From Acheta domesticus (Eukaryota > Arthropoda > Insecta > Orthoptera > Gryllidae), in the NCBI GenBank assembly GCA_031308135.1, contig JAHLJT010009419.1, positions 179,460,739-179,524,738 on the forward strand: a stretch of 64,000 nucleotides of DNA. The letters are read 5' to 3'. Position 1 is the stretch's first letter, and the number at the start of each line of letters is the position of its first letter. The position numbers and the translations under genes were made by a program. This document shows positions 33,686 through 46,159 of the stretch, piece by piece. The notes beneath the pieces are model-generated. The model was not told the origin of the DNA. It was given only the letters and a program-made list of their open reading frames with translations, and ran no database searches.

Positions 33686-36600
33686 GTTTGTGGAGATTTA
33701 AAATCTTAAAACAGGGGCCAAAAATTTGGAAGTGTTAAGTAATTCAGGGGAATCGAATGTAGTTGTAGAAGTTTTTGCGTCAGAATTTTCCGAACTACTT
33801 CAGAATGATCTTATATTAGCATTAGAGAATAACGCAGAACAACAGCTTACAGGTGATCATTTATGTTCATATTAGAAAACGAAACGTAAAAAATATAGTT
33901 GTACTGTCGCATCATGCCTATACCTGGAATTATTTACAGGGATTATAATTCTGAAATTGTAGTATTACCAGTTCACATCCCGTTTGGAGTATACAAGGCT
34001 ATTGAGTGTTGGGAATTTTTAAACGTGAGTATAACATTAACAGCTACTACGATTCATTGATAAGTCCAATGCCAGATACTCTAAGAATATATTTAAACAA
34101 ATCTACGCACGAAAGAAATTTTCAACACAAGAATGTAGTTTTAAAACAGTTTACGGCGTCGGCGACGCCACATTCAACTAGTTGTGAAATAATGCAGCAT
34201 TTAATCTAAGCTTGGAAGAGTGTATGAATAGATTCCATTCAGTTGAATAATTGTTCAAATTCAAAAATTTTATCAAGTCATCACACACCATCATTTTATC
34301 ATCGCAGCAAACAAGATTGTTTTTCTTCTCAAGAAAAGGAAGCATATCCCTCTGACGTTATCCTGTACTGTGAAATACTGACATCGCTTTGGAGAAGTTT
34401 CCATTGCTCTAGTCTTGACCGTAGATATTCTTTCTCCTTTGACAAAATCTCGAATGAGATCTCTCATTTCCGGTTGCCTTAGTGTGCGCAGTTTCTCATC
34501 GTTTTCCTCAAATTCAGGATCATGGGTAAGGTTTGATGGGTTATTCTTCTTCCACACTATCTTCATTTTGTACTTCCAGCACATAATGTTGGAGTGATAT
34601 AGGAACTAGAAAACTATCTGAATGTGAAATAGATCGAATGGTAGACTGAATATTTGGTAATGAACTGTTCTTTTCTTCATTGACAATCACTCCTTTACTT
34701 GTGCAGTGAAGCAGAAATAAGTCATCTCTGTGGTTTGAAGGCTCTCACCAAATCTTAAGCACAGCAAATAACATAAAAGGTGTTTTTTGCAATTCTCGAA
34801 GTACGAGTATAATTGAACAAGAGTTGCAACATATATGTGGAGCCCATGGCTTGTCCTGGTCCCTTACCTTACACCAAAATAATGCTGATAGGCAGTCTTA
34901 ACAAGAGACCTGAGATTGCGTTTCTGTGTCGAAAATCTTACTTCACTTGTGTTTTCTTCACTTATTATGAAAGTGTCAGTTTCTGTCAATGTAATGAATC
35001 TTGAAATGGAAGATTATTTGGGAATAATGGGAACTCCGTCTGATTGATTAGAAAAAGCAACAGCCGTAACTTTTGGCAATTTTCCATTAAAATAAAATGA
35101 TATTAACGTGAAAGAATAAAGGGAATTTTGTAAGTGGCGAATTGCAAGAAGGGCAAGCCGTGTTATAGAAAACATGCTTCTCCCATTCTTTTCCGAACCG
35201 TGAAACAACACTAAGTCACGAAGTTTTAATATAATGCAAAGGACAAATGATCTCTCGTAGGCAGCAGTTACATGACGCAACGATGGTGACCGGAGTCAAG
35301 AAAAATTCATTACACGAAGCTTTGAACAGAATCGTCCGGTAATGAACACGTTTCTTTCCGTAAAACCGTACAACAATGAGCTACTTTCGAGAAAAAAAAT
35401 ATTTCCCACATATATGTACATACAATTGCTTACCAATATGCAATTTATATTACAATGGCAAGCAATGACAATTATAAAACATCTATTGTCATTGTCATTT
35501 GAGTATTCGATCAAGAAGCCTACCAATGATATGAAGAAACTGAATATTAATATGTGTTAAAGTGTGTTATATGTAAAAAGGGTGGAAAAGAATACGAATG
35601 GAATAGTTAAGTCTTCAAGTAAAGAATATGAATGCAATAATTAAGTCTTCAATTATAATTAAGTCTCCAATTCAATATTAAAGTTTTTATATTTATACAG
35701 TAAATCCTTGCACTACACTACCTCCTTACATTACACCAACAGAAAACAAATGGTATGGTGCTCCCATCTCAAAGTGTCGCACATCACGTTGGTTTACCAT
35801 GTACAGGGTTATGCAGCTCCAGTTCTTTGGTTTTGTAGTTGAAAGTTATTGCACTAATATGTTATTACTAACTGAATGTGGCGTTGCCGACGCGGTAATC
35901 TGTTTTAAAAGTATATTCATGTGTTGAAAATTCCTTTCCTACTTAATTTCTTTCATGCGTAGCTTTGTTCAAATATGTTCTTAGAGTATGTGGCATTGGA
36001 CTTACCAATGAATCGTAGTAGCTGTTAATGTTAAACTCCCGTTCAAAATTTCCAACCATCAATGGCCTTGTATATTAACTCCAAAGGGCATACGAACTGG
36101 TAATATTGCAATTTCAAAATTATAATCGCTGTAAAAAATGCTTACAGTGTATGCTTACAATGTATACGAATGGTGCGACAGCATAGCTATATTTTTAAGT
36201 TTTGTTTTCTAATATGAACATAAATGATCACCTGTAAGCTGTTGTTCTGCATTATTCTCTAATGCTAAAATAAGATCATTCTCAATTCGTTCGGAAAATT
36301 CTGACGCATAATTTTCTACAACTACATTTGATTTCCCTGAGTTGCTTAAAACTTTCACATTTTTTGTCCCCTATTTTAAGATTTAAAACTTCACAAATTC
36401 AGAATACTTCAGAATTTGCAACACATTCTGCCGGGCGATATTAATTTAATTTTTGTTCGTATGTCAAAAATCAGTGTTGTCATGCTCGTGGAAGAAAATT
36501 ATGGTGTTGTGGACTAAAAGTCACCACCGAATAATGGGGTTTAATCAACGCAACCTGCATGGATCTATATAGGTGGCGTTGATTTAATTCCCGTCTTACT

Positions 36601-36768
36601 CCCCAAGATCGCAGCGCCAAAACACCGAAAAATACATTTTTGGCAATTTTTTAGAATCTTTTGGCCGGATCGAAAAATAAATTATCAGTTTCCCATTGGG
36701 AGACCGAGACGTGTTCAATGACACCTCATATGTCTTGATTGGTACACGGGAAGTGGTTTAGCCGTGAG

Positions 36769-37639
36769 ATAAAGAACTGCACACACACTCACGCACGCTA
36801 GAGGAATTTACTGAGTACTATATAAGGATTTTTCTTCTAAGTTTTTTGTCATTATGTTTACAGTAATTGTAAAAGAAAGGAGAGGCTAGAAGGATTAAAA
36901 TGTAATTTTTTTGGATCCTGTACATTTTAGCACTGAAGATGGAAATGAATTGTTCCAAACATTTGTCAAGCAGCTAAATAGTATTACTTTCTATTAATCA
37001 AGCTATTAATTTAATTAATCAAGCTTATTAATATAGCTATTAATTTCTACAAATCATGCCCCATGAACAATTTTTCAAGTTATTTATGGTCGTAAGGATT
37101 CGCCATGTTACAAAAAGTGTTGTTTTCACTTTTATCTTTAAACCTTAAGAATTAAACCGGCAGTTCACCCATCTTCAGAACATGTGACGTATGACGTACT
37201 TCGTACGACATTCTGCCTCAACAGTTATTTATCTTAATACATTTTTAGATTTAATACTTTTCTATGAATCCAATTTATCTCTTTAATTTCTATGTTCGAC
37301 TGTTTTTCCTTCTCAACTTCTCTTAACATTCTTCTACGTATATGTCATCGTCGCTTCCGTGTGAGGTAAAAAATCAGAATCGTTACTCTATACTCCGAAT
37401 CGTTAGTACGTACTATCTAATGAAATAATCTTAATTCTCTTAAGGTCACTTTCCACCTTTCTTCTTTTTTGTTTTTGCTTATTTACTTAGATTATATTTC
37501 CTTACTTTCCTTAATTCTCCTATTATTTTTATTTTATTTTATTTCAAAGCACTCTTCCGCCGTCAAACCACTTCCCTATTGTGTTTTTTATATTTTAGCC
37601 TTACTACGTAAGATATAAAGACAAAGTACTTTAATCTTG
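36769..37639. other. No gene recognised
   Basis: AT- and T-rich DNA with no exon, RNA gene or repeat that I can identify. Confidence 0.35.
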
Positions 37640-38410
37640 ATATTACCTAAATAAACAATTTTCCAAAAAAATAGCTTTTCTTCTCTGGCCCTGGTAATGA
37701 AATAGTGGATAAATATTGTTTCTGTAAGTAGTAAATTACTTCTCTAACAGTTTGTGGAATCACATCCAATGTATTGTGTGTTCTTGAAACCAAATAAGTT
37801 GACGGCAAAACCTGCTTGAATATGGTCAACGCTACCGTCTTAATCGTTCAGACGATTTTCTCCAAAATTGATATTCTCCGATCAATTTCAACGAACTCGA
37901 GATTCTGCCAGTTTATAACTAACATTTTGATTTTCACATCACACGAAGCCTGAACTAGTTTCATTTTTTTATCGCCTAATAGGGAAAATATGGTAAGCTC
38001 CGGGGGAGAGACGGCGATTTTTTACAGAAAAAATCTTATTGCCGTGCCCTGCAAAAGAAAAACTGGATGAATCTTGTCCCTATTCGTACACGTAAGCTTG
38101 CGCGACTCGAGTCCATGTCTTGTCTGTCCGGGTGACGCCTCGTCGTTGGCTGGGAGGACGAATTTTCGTCTTTCATATCGCAGGCTTCCTCAAGGCAGTG
38201 AGTAAGCCTGTGACGACAGATGAAACGTCGGACTCCCAGCCTGCAGGTCAGCCAAGAAGACTTGTTCCTATACGTAGTTAATTACTTCTCTAGCCTATTG
38301 TGTGATCAAAATCCATGCTTTGTGAGTTCTTGATACTGAAAATGAATTGACGGCAAAACCAGTTTGAGCAACGCTGTATTAGGCTGTGTTGAACATATTA
38401 ATAGAGAAAT
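37640..38410 (-). mobile_element. Two family M-related copies in tandem, minus orientation
   Basis: Copy G (37640-37960) and copy H (37985-38410) each carry, in the same order: GTGGATAAATATTGTT-like, TAAATTACTTCTCTAACAGT-like, a TTGTGTGTTCTTGAAACC-like block and GTTGACGGCAAAACCTG-like. Copy H is interrupted by a 172-bp insertion (38089-38260). Confidence 0.6.
38089..38260. mobile_element. 172-bp insertion with 16-bp imperfect target duplication
   Basis: Flanked by CTTGTCCCTATTCGTA (38073-38088) and CTTGTTCCTATACGTA (38261-38276), 14 of 16 identical. Copies at 16941, 37715 and 48260 show the uninterrupted site. A long duplication suggests target-primed (LINE/SINE-type) insertion. The insert has inverted parts (GGCTGGGAGGACGAA against GTCGGACTCCCAGCC). 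Confidence 0.6.
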
Positions 38411-39089
38411 CAAACGAGTTTGGAAGTTATTAGGCTTTAAAAAAATACTATACGGCGTTTGGAATCCCATGAGCTGTTTTTCCCTTTTGTTTCGCCTATT
38501 TGTTGCCTAATAGTGAATAAAGAAATCAGTCACAGCAGCACACAGTCAGTCAGAAATCAGTCAGCAGCAGCACAAATGTGGGTCGTTAACAGTAATGGCG
38601 CGCGGTGCAATTTTAAACAATTGCAGTAAAAAAGTGAAATTCTGTGAAGCAAATTTCTTAAAGCAGAGAATTTGAGCTCTAATCTTCTCTAAATTAAAAG
38701 TATTTTGAATAAAAATTTACGGAGCTGTGGCCAATTGAAAAGTGTCTATTTCTATGGTTTTAACGTAAAAATTGACAATATTTAGACTAATATGGCCCTC
38801 TGTTTGAATCAAATAAGTAATGTTTGATGATTATAAAATTGTTGTGGAATAACGTGAGCACCACCTTCAGCCAAAAACACGTTGATCAAATGCCATTAAA
38901 TTATATTTATTCGTTATTTTCTGAAAAGTAGCAAAAAAGGCCGAAAATGGGGTGGTAGTTGTATCTTTGAACCCATTTTAAAAACGGTTTTATTGGTGCC
39001 GATGTTGTTCTTGCATCGAAAACTGACTTTCTTCCACTTAACGAATGACTTCTATTTTTTTCGATACAGCCTAATATATATATTTTTTA
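38411..39089. other. Unassigned sequence
   Basis: Contains short repeats CAGTCAG-AAATCAGTCA near 38523-38570. No gene recognised. Confidence 0.35.
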
Positions 39090-39700
39090 TATGGTATACT
39101 TTCTAAACAAGCTCTTCTTTTACAGAAATGAGTGATTACTGAATTGTTTGAACCGTGTCAAAACGAAAGTCACAATTGTCAAAACAGACCGCAAGCGCTA
39201 AGAGATGGGCAGTTAGAGGTAAGAACAACTTGCTGATGTACGCACTGGTACCATTCAAAATAAGACTGCAAGGAGGGAAGCAAATGTGAATAGTTTCTTT
39301 AGGATGTAAGGCAGTTTTTCATTATGACTCTCGATTTGACTATTTACGCAACTCTCATGTTCAGATTGGTAAAATGAAACACGTTTGTGTGTTCTGGGTC
39401 AACCCTATTGAATGTTTCTTTTTCAATATTCTTCACATTTCAAGATCCATAGTATGTAGCATTTTGGATCTTATAATGAAGCTATATCGTTTTGTTAAGT
39501 GGTTTCAGTACGTTGTAAATTTATTGTGTTCACATAAAGTACATGTTGGTGGATCAATATTGTTCTTATGTTACAATGGTATGATGAATTAATGTACCTG
39601 AACAAATAAGTGTTCCACTACACGCTACTAGCACATAGAACTTCACAAATACATAGTTCTATCGTTTTCAAAATAATTAAAAAATCGGCAATTGCGTTCA
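39090..39700 (+). repeat. Interspersed repeat, copy 2 of 2 in the window
   Basis: Direct repeat of 17600-18240 (shared CGAAAGTCACAATTG, GCAAGGAGGGAAGCAAATGT, CTCTCATGTTCAGATTGGTA, GGGTCAACCCTATTGAATGT, TGGTGGATCAATATTGTTC). Confidence 0.75.
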
Positions 39701-42615
39701 GCATAGATCTTTTCATTTACAGTTGTGTTTATGATTCATCAATTACGTTATGACATCCATATCGATTATTCCGGAACTATCTACCAGCGAACCCGTGTGA
39801 AATATCTCGCATGTTATAGTTCGCTAAAAATGTAAATCCCTTTAAGGTCACGAGTTGGTAGGATATAAAATTTAAAACCTTTGTTTATTAATTCGATAGA
39901 AGAAAGAAATAAAAATAGGGATGTGGCAATTAATTGAAAGTATTGATATAATATATAAAACTTCACAAAAGAATATTCGTGGTAGGTCGGAATCAGAGGT
40001 AGGTCGTCCTTACGAATAATTTCCTTTCTGGCTTGAAAACTAATCGCAGAAAATGTACATCCCTTAAAACTTCCGGAATGCAAGCAAAGTAGTGATCTTT
40101 CTCCTCTTCAAGTGCCGTGTCTGCGTGATTACCACCCTTAACCTTGGTTAACTCTTGAAAACAAAGAAAATGAATATTTCACACCTTTACACAGCGACTT
40201 GCAAAGTGTGAATATTCCACAATAAGTATGTTGAAGTTATACTTTGATATGAATAATTCATTTCTTGTTAACATTATAAGCACCAAGAGCACAAAACGAT
40301 TTTTTAGAAATTAAATTAAACAATTACTTGTGAATCTACTAATCTTTCTGACCAAACCGATTTTTTATGCCTCTGTTAGTTTTTCTTCTACTTTTCAAAG
40401 GGAACGTTTTCAAATTATCATTCCTACGGTAGCGTGAAGGTGCTTGAATAGTTCTGCAAACTACAGCAAGAACAGAAATTATTGGAAATATATTATTAGC
40501 TGCCGCCATATAGCAACTGATATGAGAAAGAAAGTTCTGACTGTACAGACAGACTATTTAGAGTGATATAGATGAAGTAAAAAGTGTGAGAAAAATACCG
40601 ATTCAGTACGTTGAAAAGTAGACCTAATTTTTTTTTATGCGAAATTTATATTTGTGTTTCTTGCAAATGTGAAGTACACATTCTGAGATTCTGCATTCAC
40701 TATAGCATGTTTTATCTCAATTTTTTAAAATTATAATGTAAAAATTGTAATTTCCTCTCAGATTTTTTATTTATTAAAAGCACACTGAATTATACTACCT
40801 GGTACTACGCTAGAATACATTTTCTCAGTGATTACTTGAAATGGGAAATGGGCACGTCAATTTGATTATCAAGCGAAACAACTATTTACCTTCTCTACAA
40901 ATATGCAAAGCATTGATCTATCACATTTCTCTGAAGTTGTCAGAAGGAAACAATCATGTAAGATCCATTTCCTTTCAATGCATTACTTTTAATCCGATGT
41001 ATTAGACTTTGAAAAATGTCGCCGGGAGTTGAGTAGTTTATACCGCTACAGGAAAATAGTAACAAAAATATTTTGCTCTACTTACGTCATAAAATTTTGA
41101 AAATGCTCATGTCTTTCTCATTATTTTAGTTTTTAAATAACTGTGCCAGAAGCGCTGAAAATAATTCCACATAAAAAGAAACATGGTATAAATTACAAGA
41201 GACACTTTTATTGCTGAATAAATAATTGTACACAAAAAGTGTTAAAATGATGTGATGCGAGTGCAGCGCTGAATTAATGAATTCTTGTGTTGTAATGGCA
41301 AAATATAGGCACTAATGTAGACGATACTCCAGTAATGTTAAAAAATAATCATTATTAATAGAAGTCAATGTCTATTGATAAAGGAAGTTGGATGCTGTTT
41401 AAAAGTACTCAATTCTAGCATATAAAAGTATTGGTTTTAAAATTGTGTACGTAGAAATGTTATGTAGTGTTATTGTTAAGTTTCATCTCTTTTCTTCAAT
41501 TGAATGATGAATTAAAAATACAGCTTTTACTATATGTACAAACAATATTCAGTGATGCATAATAAGGCTATTTGTTGAAGTTATTTGTGAAAAAATTTGA
41601 TTGAGAAATGTTTTCCCTGTGCAAATGCAAATTTGAACTTCGGAAGGTTCGCGAGAAAACATCACATCAGGAATATTTGTCTGTTTTGAGTAATGCTAGA
41701 AAGAGTACTATTTGTAAGTAAATACATGAAGACTAGAGGGAGTAGAGCGCTTTCTATTTGCAAAATCCTCATACATGTTGCCCTTGTCTTTGAATTCCAA
41801 TTGAAAACAATAGCTTGATCTACAATGTTTAATGCATTTTATGCACTTTCAAAATAATATATTTTAGATAAAGATAACACTTAGAAATTATCATTCCTCA
41901 AGAACTAATTCCAACTAAATTATTCTGCAATTTCTGCCTGAAATCACGTATTCAAAAAAACGTGATTAAACAGGAAATGTGAACTATTCTCTCATGACGT
42001 TCATGATCTCACAATTGTTGCATCCTGCAACCTGCAAAACGAATGTCCTTTCGTCCCTCCAATTTTCATGGACTTCTCCTTTGTGCTTTAGGTAAATAAA
42101 AATTGTATAATAAATATTAGCTCAGAATTAAATTTACAAATTGAGGCGTTGACATGGGAAGTGTAGTAGCTGCCCAAAACAAACGTTTTCAAGGAAGCTA
42201 AAAACAAATTATGAACACTTTTTCACCAACATGAATACAGAAACAGCTTCAAATGGAAGGCATACACTAATGTCAGTGTTACATATGACATTTTGAAGCC
42301 TGGCCAGACTTGTCCATGAAAAACTACTTTCTTAAAATACAACTTGGAAACCACTCCTCAGACAATCTCGGAATTAATGTTATTTATACATAATGTACAA
42401 TTTTTTCGGTAAAATGCATGATACTTTTCATCAAGGAAGTCCAGCATAGATACCAAGTCTCTTTTTGGCATCAGGGATGACTGGTCTTTCCAGGCTTAAA
42501 AGCATTCTTTTTAATGGTTAAGCAACGCTTAAAAGTTAGTGACATTAATAACTGTCTTATCTTAAAAATGCTGTGCTGTGACCACATTCCATGATCATTA
42601 AATGATTGTCTTCTT
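39701..42615. other. AT-rich DNA, no gene recognised
   Basis: Nearly 3 kb without a coding, RNA or repeat signature on either strand. The last part (42471-42690) has a 72-codon minus-strand frame with no similarity I recognise. Confidence 0.45.
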
Positions 42616-42621
42616 TTTATT
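42616..42621 (-). promoter_or_regulatory. Candidate polyadenylation signal for the ELOVL gene
   Basis: Plus-strand TTTATT reads AATAAA on the minus strand, about 595 bp beyond the ELOVL stop codon. It is in the right direction and at a plausible distance for the end of a 3' UTR. The hexamer is common by chance in AT-rich DNA, so this is only a candidate. The long (TA)n tract at 42717-42774 would fall inside such a UTR. Confidence 0.25.
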
Positions 42622-42715
42622 AGAGGAAAATCAGCTCTTGCGGATCTAATCCGGTTGGGGGTGCTGATTTTGATAGGAGTTGTGTTCAAACATTTTTTGT
42701 TTCCAACTTCATTTG

Positions 42716-42716
<1 letters not shown>

Positions 42717-42774
<58 letters not shown>
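42717..42774. repeat. (TA)n microsatellite downstream of ELOVL stop
   Basis: About 58 bp of pure AT alternation, roughly 440 bp past the ELOVL stop codon and probably inside or next to its 3' UTR. Confidence 0.95.
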
Positions 42775-42776
<2 letters not shown>

Positions 42777-43214
42777 ATATGCTATCTTCTCAGTGTCATT
42801 GGCATGACCTTCTCAATGAAAAACCTAAAAATTCTAATTATTGGCAGTTACGACCTTTCCCATGTCAATGACTCAATTATTTCCATACAATATACAAAAA
42901 ATTGATTTCTTTCAAATATTATTAAATTAAATATCAATTTAATTCTAAACACACAACACAGCAAAATCACTGTGTCATACGTCCGCAGCAATCCTGCCTT
43001 GTGTTGTTACTTTTTACCTAATACTAAACTCACTGTCACCAGCACTGTATTATTCCCTTTCTCGACCAAAATAAAAAGTAAAAATTAGGAATTGGCCCAG
43101 ATTGCTGTCTCTTTTCTTTGTAAGAGTGAAGAGTAAACATTTGCACGTTTTAAGATGTGACGTCGACACAGACACTTAATTCCATTCCCTATCTTCACCC
43201 CATTCAGAGCAAAT

Positions 43215-43494
43215 TTACTCTTCCTTGGGCCTTTCACTGTGCTCTTGGATGTCAGTGGGGCTCGTCTTCGTTTGCTCCTTGGGCGTTGTCTTCTCTGCGT
43301 CGTGAGCGTTTCCGTTCACTGCCACTGGCGGCGGCTTACGGTTCTTGCGCATGTAGTTGTGGCGGTAGAAGTCGGCGAAGAGCGTCAGCATGAAGACGTT
43401 CTGCGGCACGAGCACGTAGGCCACCCAGCGCGGGTAGCCGCAGTCCCTCCCACAGGAGCTGCAGCGTGTGCAGGATAATCAGCAGGAACTGCAC
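43215..43494 (-). CDS. ELOVL-family fatty acid elongase, terminal coding exon with stop (1-nt insertion)
   Basis: Minus-strand exon of 280 nt; acceptor ctttcag ends at 43495 and the stop TAA is at 43217-43215. It encodes VQFLLIILHTLQLLW, then CGYPRWVAYVLVPQN, then LFADFYRHNYMRK and a hydrophilic tail rich in K, P, T and E that ends RPKEE. This is the usual C-terminal layout of ELO proteins: last membrane helices, a conserved C-x-Y-P, then a cytosolic tail. I see no clear di-lysine ER retrieval signal. One extra G is present in the two G runs at 43445-43447 and 43449-43451, so the helix and the CGYP part are in different frames; removing one gives 93 codons including the stop. Intron to the previous exon: 3192 bp, with a SINE starting only about 50 bp from the acceptor. 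Confidence 0.9.
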
Positions 43495-43542
43495 CTGAAA
43501 GCGCAGTCGGGATATCAATAAAAACGTACTCAATGACTGTAG

Positions 43543-44086
43543 CTAAATGATTGATGTTTCCGGGCGCGTCAACTAATTTTTGTCATTCGTCCCGTAAGTG
43601 TAGTGCGTGTTTTTCTCTCGGGAGGTAGCGATGATCTTTTCCCCGCGGGATGGCGAGATCTGGCGCCGACCTACCGTCGACTAGCGGGGGTTTCCCCTCA
43701 ACCAGGTATCTCCCACCAGCGGGGCACCGCCCCAGCCGGGACAAGCTGTAAGCTCCCGATCGGTCTCCCGACATGTGAGGTAGTTAGTGTGTGTGTGTGT
43801 GTAAGAGGAGAGGACAAGGAAGAGGAAGGAAAGATCGCGCGCGGTCCGTGGCCCGTTTGTTAGAGTACTGCTCCGGCATTCGCCTGGTGTTGATCGGAGA
43901 AACCACGGAAAACTACCGATCAGAGCAGCCGGCCGCTAGAATTCTCTTTCAGCGACTGAATTCGACCTAGCTGACAAGCTAGTGTCGAAAATCCTGCCGC
44001 CGTCGGGACTCGAACCTAGGACCTCCCGGTCGGAGGGACTGCAGTGACATCAGGTTGATGCACTGAGCCATCTCTCCCGGTCTGTA
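43543..44086 (-). mobile_element. tRNA-derived SINE, copy 3, near full length
   Basis: On the minus strand the head reads GAGATGGCTCAGTGCATCAA, with an A-box-like TGGCTCAGTGCA (44070-44059) and a perfect B box GGTTCGAGTCC (44016-44006) about 45 bp downstream: an internal RNA polymerase III promoter. The body shares all blocks of copies 1 and 2, has an (AC)n run (plus-strand GT, 43786-43802), and ends GTTGACGCGCCCGGAAAC then ATCAATCATT near 43545. Length of about 540 bp is long for a SINE. It lies in the last ELOVL intron, its 3' end only about 50 bp from the splice acceptor. Confidence 0.8.
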
Positions 44087-44215
44087 GCTAATGTAGACGA
44101 GTGAAACAAGATGAGTTGGCATTCAAAGGTCAAGTTGATTATGATATCTTTTCTTCCTTTTCATTTTTTATGTCTTGCTTAAGGACCATTTTTTGAATTT
44201 GATGTAAATGTTGAA

Positions 44216-44510
44216 TGAGCAGAAATGAGATTTCTGAGAGGAGTAAAGGACTGTATATTAAGAGACCAAATGAAAAGTGAAAAAATAAGAGATACTAGGG
44301 TGGAAAGAAACAGTACATGACAAAATGAAGAAGTACAGACAGCAATGGGTGACGCGTATTGGAAATATGCCGCAAGACTGACTTCCAGTGCAAGCCCTGA
44401 ATTATAAGCTGCAAGGAAAGAGAAACATTGGAAGGCCAAGAATGAGATGGAAAGAGGCTGGAACAGGCAATATGTCCAACCCTAAAGGAAGATGATGATG
44501 TAAATAGGGA
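44216..44510 (+). mobile_element. LINE ORF2 C-terminal fragment
   Basis: The plus strand reads EMRFLRGVKDCILRDQMKSE then KIRDTRVERN, and after a frameshift KKYRQQWVTRIGNMPQD and LNYKLQGKRNIGRPRMRWKE. This is the familiar tail of RTE/Jockey-type ORF2 proteins (E-M-x-F-L-R-x-V-x-G-C...R-D-x-I-R-N, W-x-x-H-V-x-R-M, G-R-R-x-x-G-R-P-x-x-R-W). Frameshifted and stop-containing, so dead. It lies in the last ELOVL intron, antisense to the gene. Confidence 0.82.
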
Positions 44511-46150
44511 AAAGCTTTTAATGTAAATAAAATGTTTAATGTCGATGTGAATAACGGACTGCATGCGGAATCAAAGCCGTAAAAAGAAACAAAATAGAGT
44601 ATTGTACTAATAACAATTATTTAATGAGTATTAATTTACCATTCTTGGACTGGAATGTTTATGACTATCAAATGTAAAAAATGAACATGCATTTATGACC
44701 TAAAGTCTGCGGTAATGTGACTAACAAATATGACTAAACAAAATATTTTTCTACAATATTTTTTGGATGGAATTATAAAGTTTCAGAACAATAAATTTGT
44801 GTTTACAAAAATGTTGAAGAGTCTAATGTTCATTTGTGACTTGAATGGAATACAAATAGTTTCAAATTCAGTGACAAAAATGAAACCTTAATATTTAAAA
44901 ATTGCAGACAAAAGACCAAAAATCACTGTATCACTTTTCATGTTTGCAGCACAACATTTACTAACCAATAGGGCTTATCATACTACAAAAAATGTTTGTC
45001 GACCTTTTAAAATAAAGAAATATTTATTCGCAGAATATCGCTAACAATCTTAATAATTTTTGCTGGATATGGTAAGTAAATGTTAATATCGCGTTTAAAA
45101 TTAGAACTCTAGTTGAATTGTAAGCTTTAACATATATTACTGCTAGACGAATATGTTTAAAGTCAATAATATAATACCAAATATTCACTATTTTCTTGTT
45201 TTTATGGTTCACCAAAGAATCGTGAATCTCTATAAAAATATTTTTTTTTCTGAAATTGTATATGCTAACTTTGGGCGGCAACCAATTCGAAGATTACGTG
45301 ATAAAAAATATGAAACAAAGTTGTGGAATAACAGACGTGGGAACGCGAAAATCCTGCATCGAAGGGACAGAAATGGTTTTTGGCTTGCGGGGACATGCGC
45401 TAAAAATGGTCGTTAGTTGGTAACATTGAACTCCATAACGCAATCGCTAGTGGTGGCGTGCTCTTCACAGTGCGTTTCTCTTGCACGCTCCTGTAAAATT
45501 TTACGGTGAGAGTTCTCCTTCAATTCCTCGTTTCGTATTGAGGAAGAAAAGAAACACCCTCATAATGAACTAAGGCGATATTTGAAAGAAATTGCGACCT
45601 ACCAAAGTTTTGGTTTGTCTACGAGTAAAACTGCAACCCTGAATTCAATGTATGATTGTGAGAACTGCTGCGAGTCTCACTCATTTCTCGAACTTCGTTT
45701 GTGATCCCGAGTCTAGCGGCGTCGAAAACATTTGGAACCTGAATAGATCAAGCGACTTTTCTAGCCGCATCTAATAAATTTATTCTTTTTATTTCATGGA
45801 CATGCAACCTCCAGGTTTGAGTGATACTGTAAGTAAATTCGTTACTACATTTAAAAAGCTACCATTATTCTCAAAATGAATCTCTATTACTCACTAAACT
45901 ATTGCAAAGAATTTTCAATATTAACTTTGCTGGTTGGCAATGCGGTACTAAATTACAATGAGTCAATAGACAAAATATCAAGAGAAACACTATTTATAAA
46001 AATTGTTTACGAATGATATATCTAAACTTTCAGTTCGTTCTGAACTGGACAGAGAACAGAAACATGTTTTACCATATATGCCTGGATAGAAAAGTTTAAC
46101 AAAATTTGTGACCACCACTAACTTAAAAGTTTTCTGCTAGCACCTATACA
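44511..46150. other. ELOVL intron, no recognised element
   Basis: AT-rich intronic DNA. The stretch 45270-45500 is less AT-rich but carries no exon with splice sites that I can support. Confidence 0.4.
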
Positions 46151-46159
46151 ACTTCCGTG

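Larger units (their letters stand above)
31935..36768. mobile_element. Large inverted-repeat (foldback) element, 4.8 kb
   Basis: The left arm (31935-34187) and right arm (35865-36768) are reverse complements at moderate divergence. Pairs include CTCACGGCTAGACCACTTCC with GAAGTGGTTTAGCCGTGAG, GACAACACTGATTTTTGACA with TGTCAAAAATCAGTGTTGTC, CAACAGCTTACAGGTGATCA with TGATCACCTGTAAGCTGTTG, and TTAACAGCTACTACGATTCA with TGAATCGTAGTAGCTGTTAA. After removing two insertions from the left arm both arms are about 0.9 kb. The 1.7-kb spacer carries a 97-codon minus-strand ORF (34291-34584) of unknown identity. Class unknown; no transposase recognised. Confidence 0.8.

Noticed and set aside
42471..42689. 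72-codon minus-strand ORF as an extra ELOVL exon
   Set aside because: It lies beyond the in-frame stop of the terminal exon and resembles no ELO sequence; probably 3' UTR or flank.
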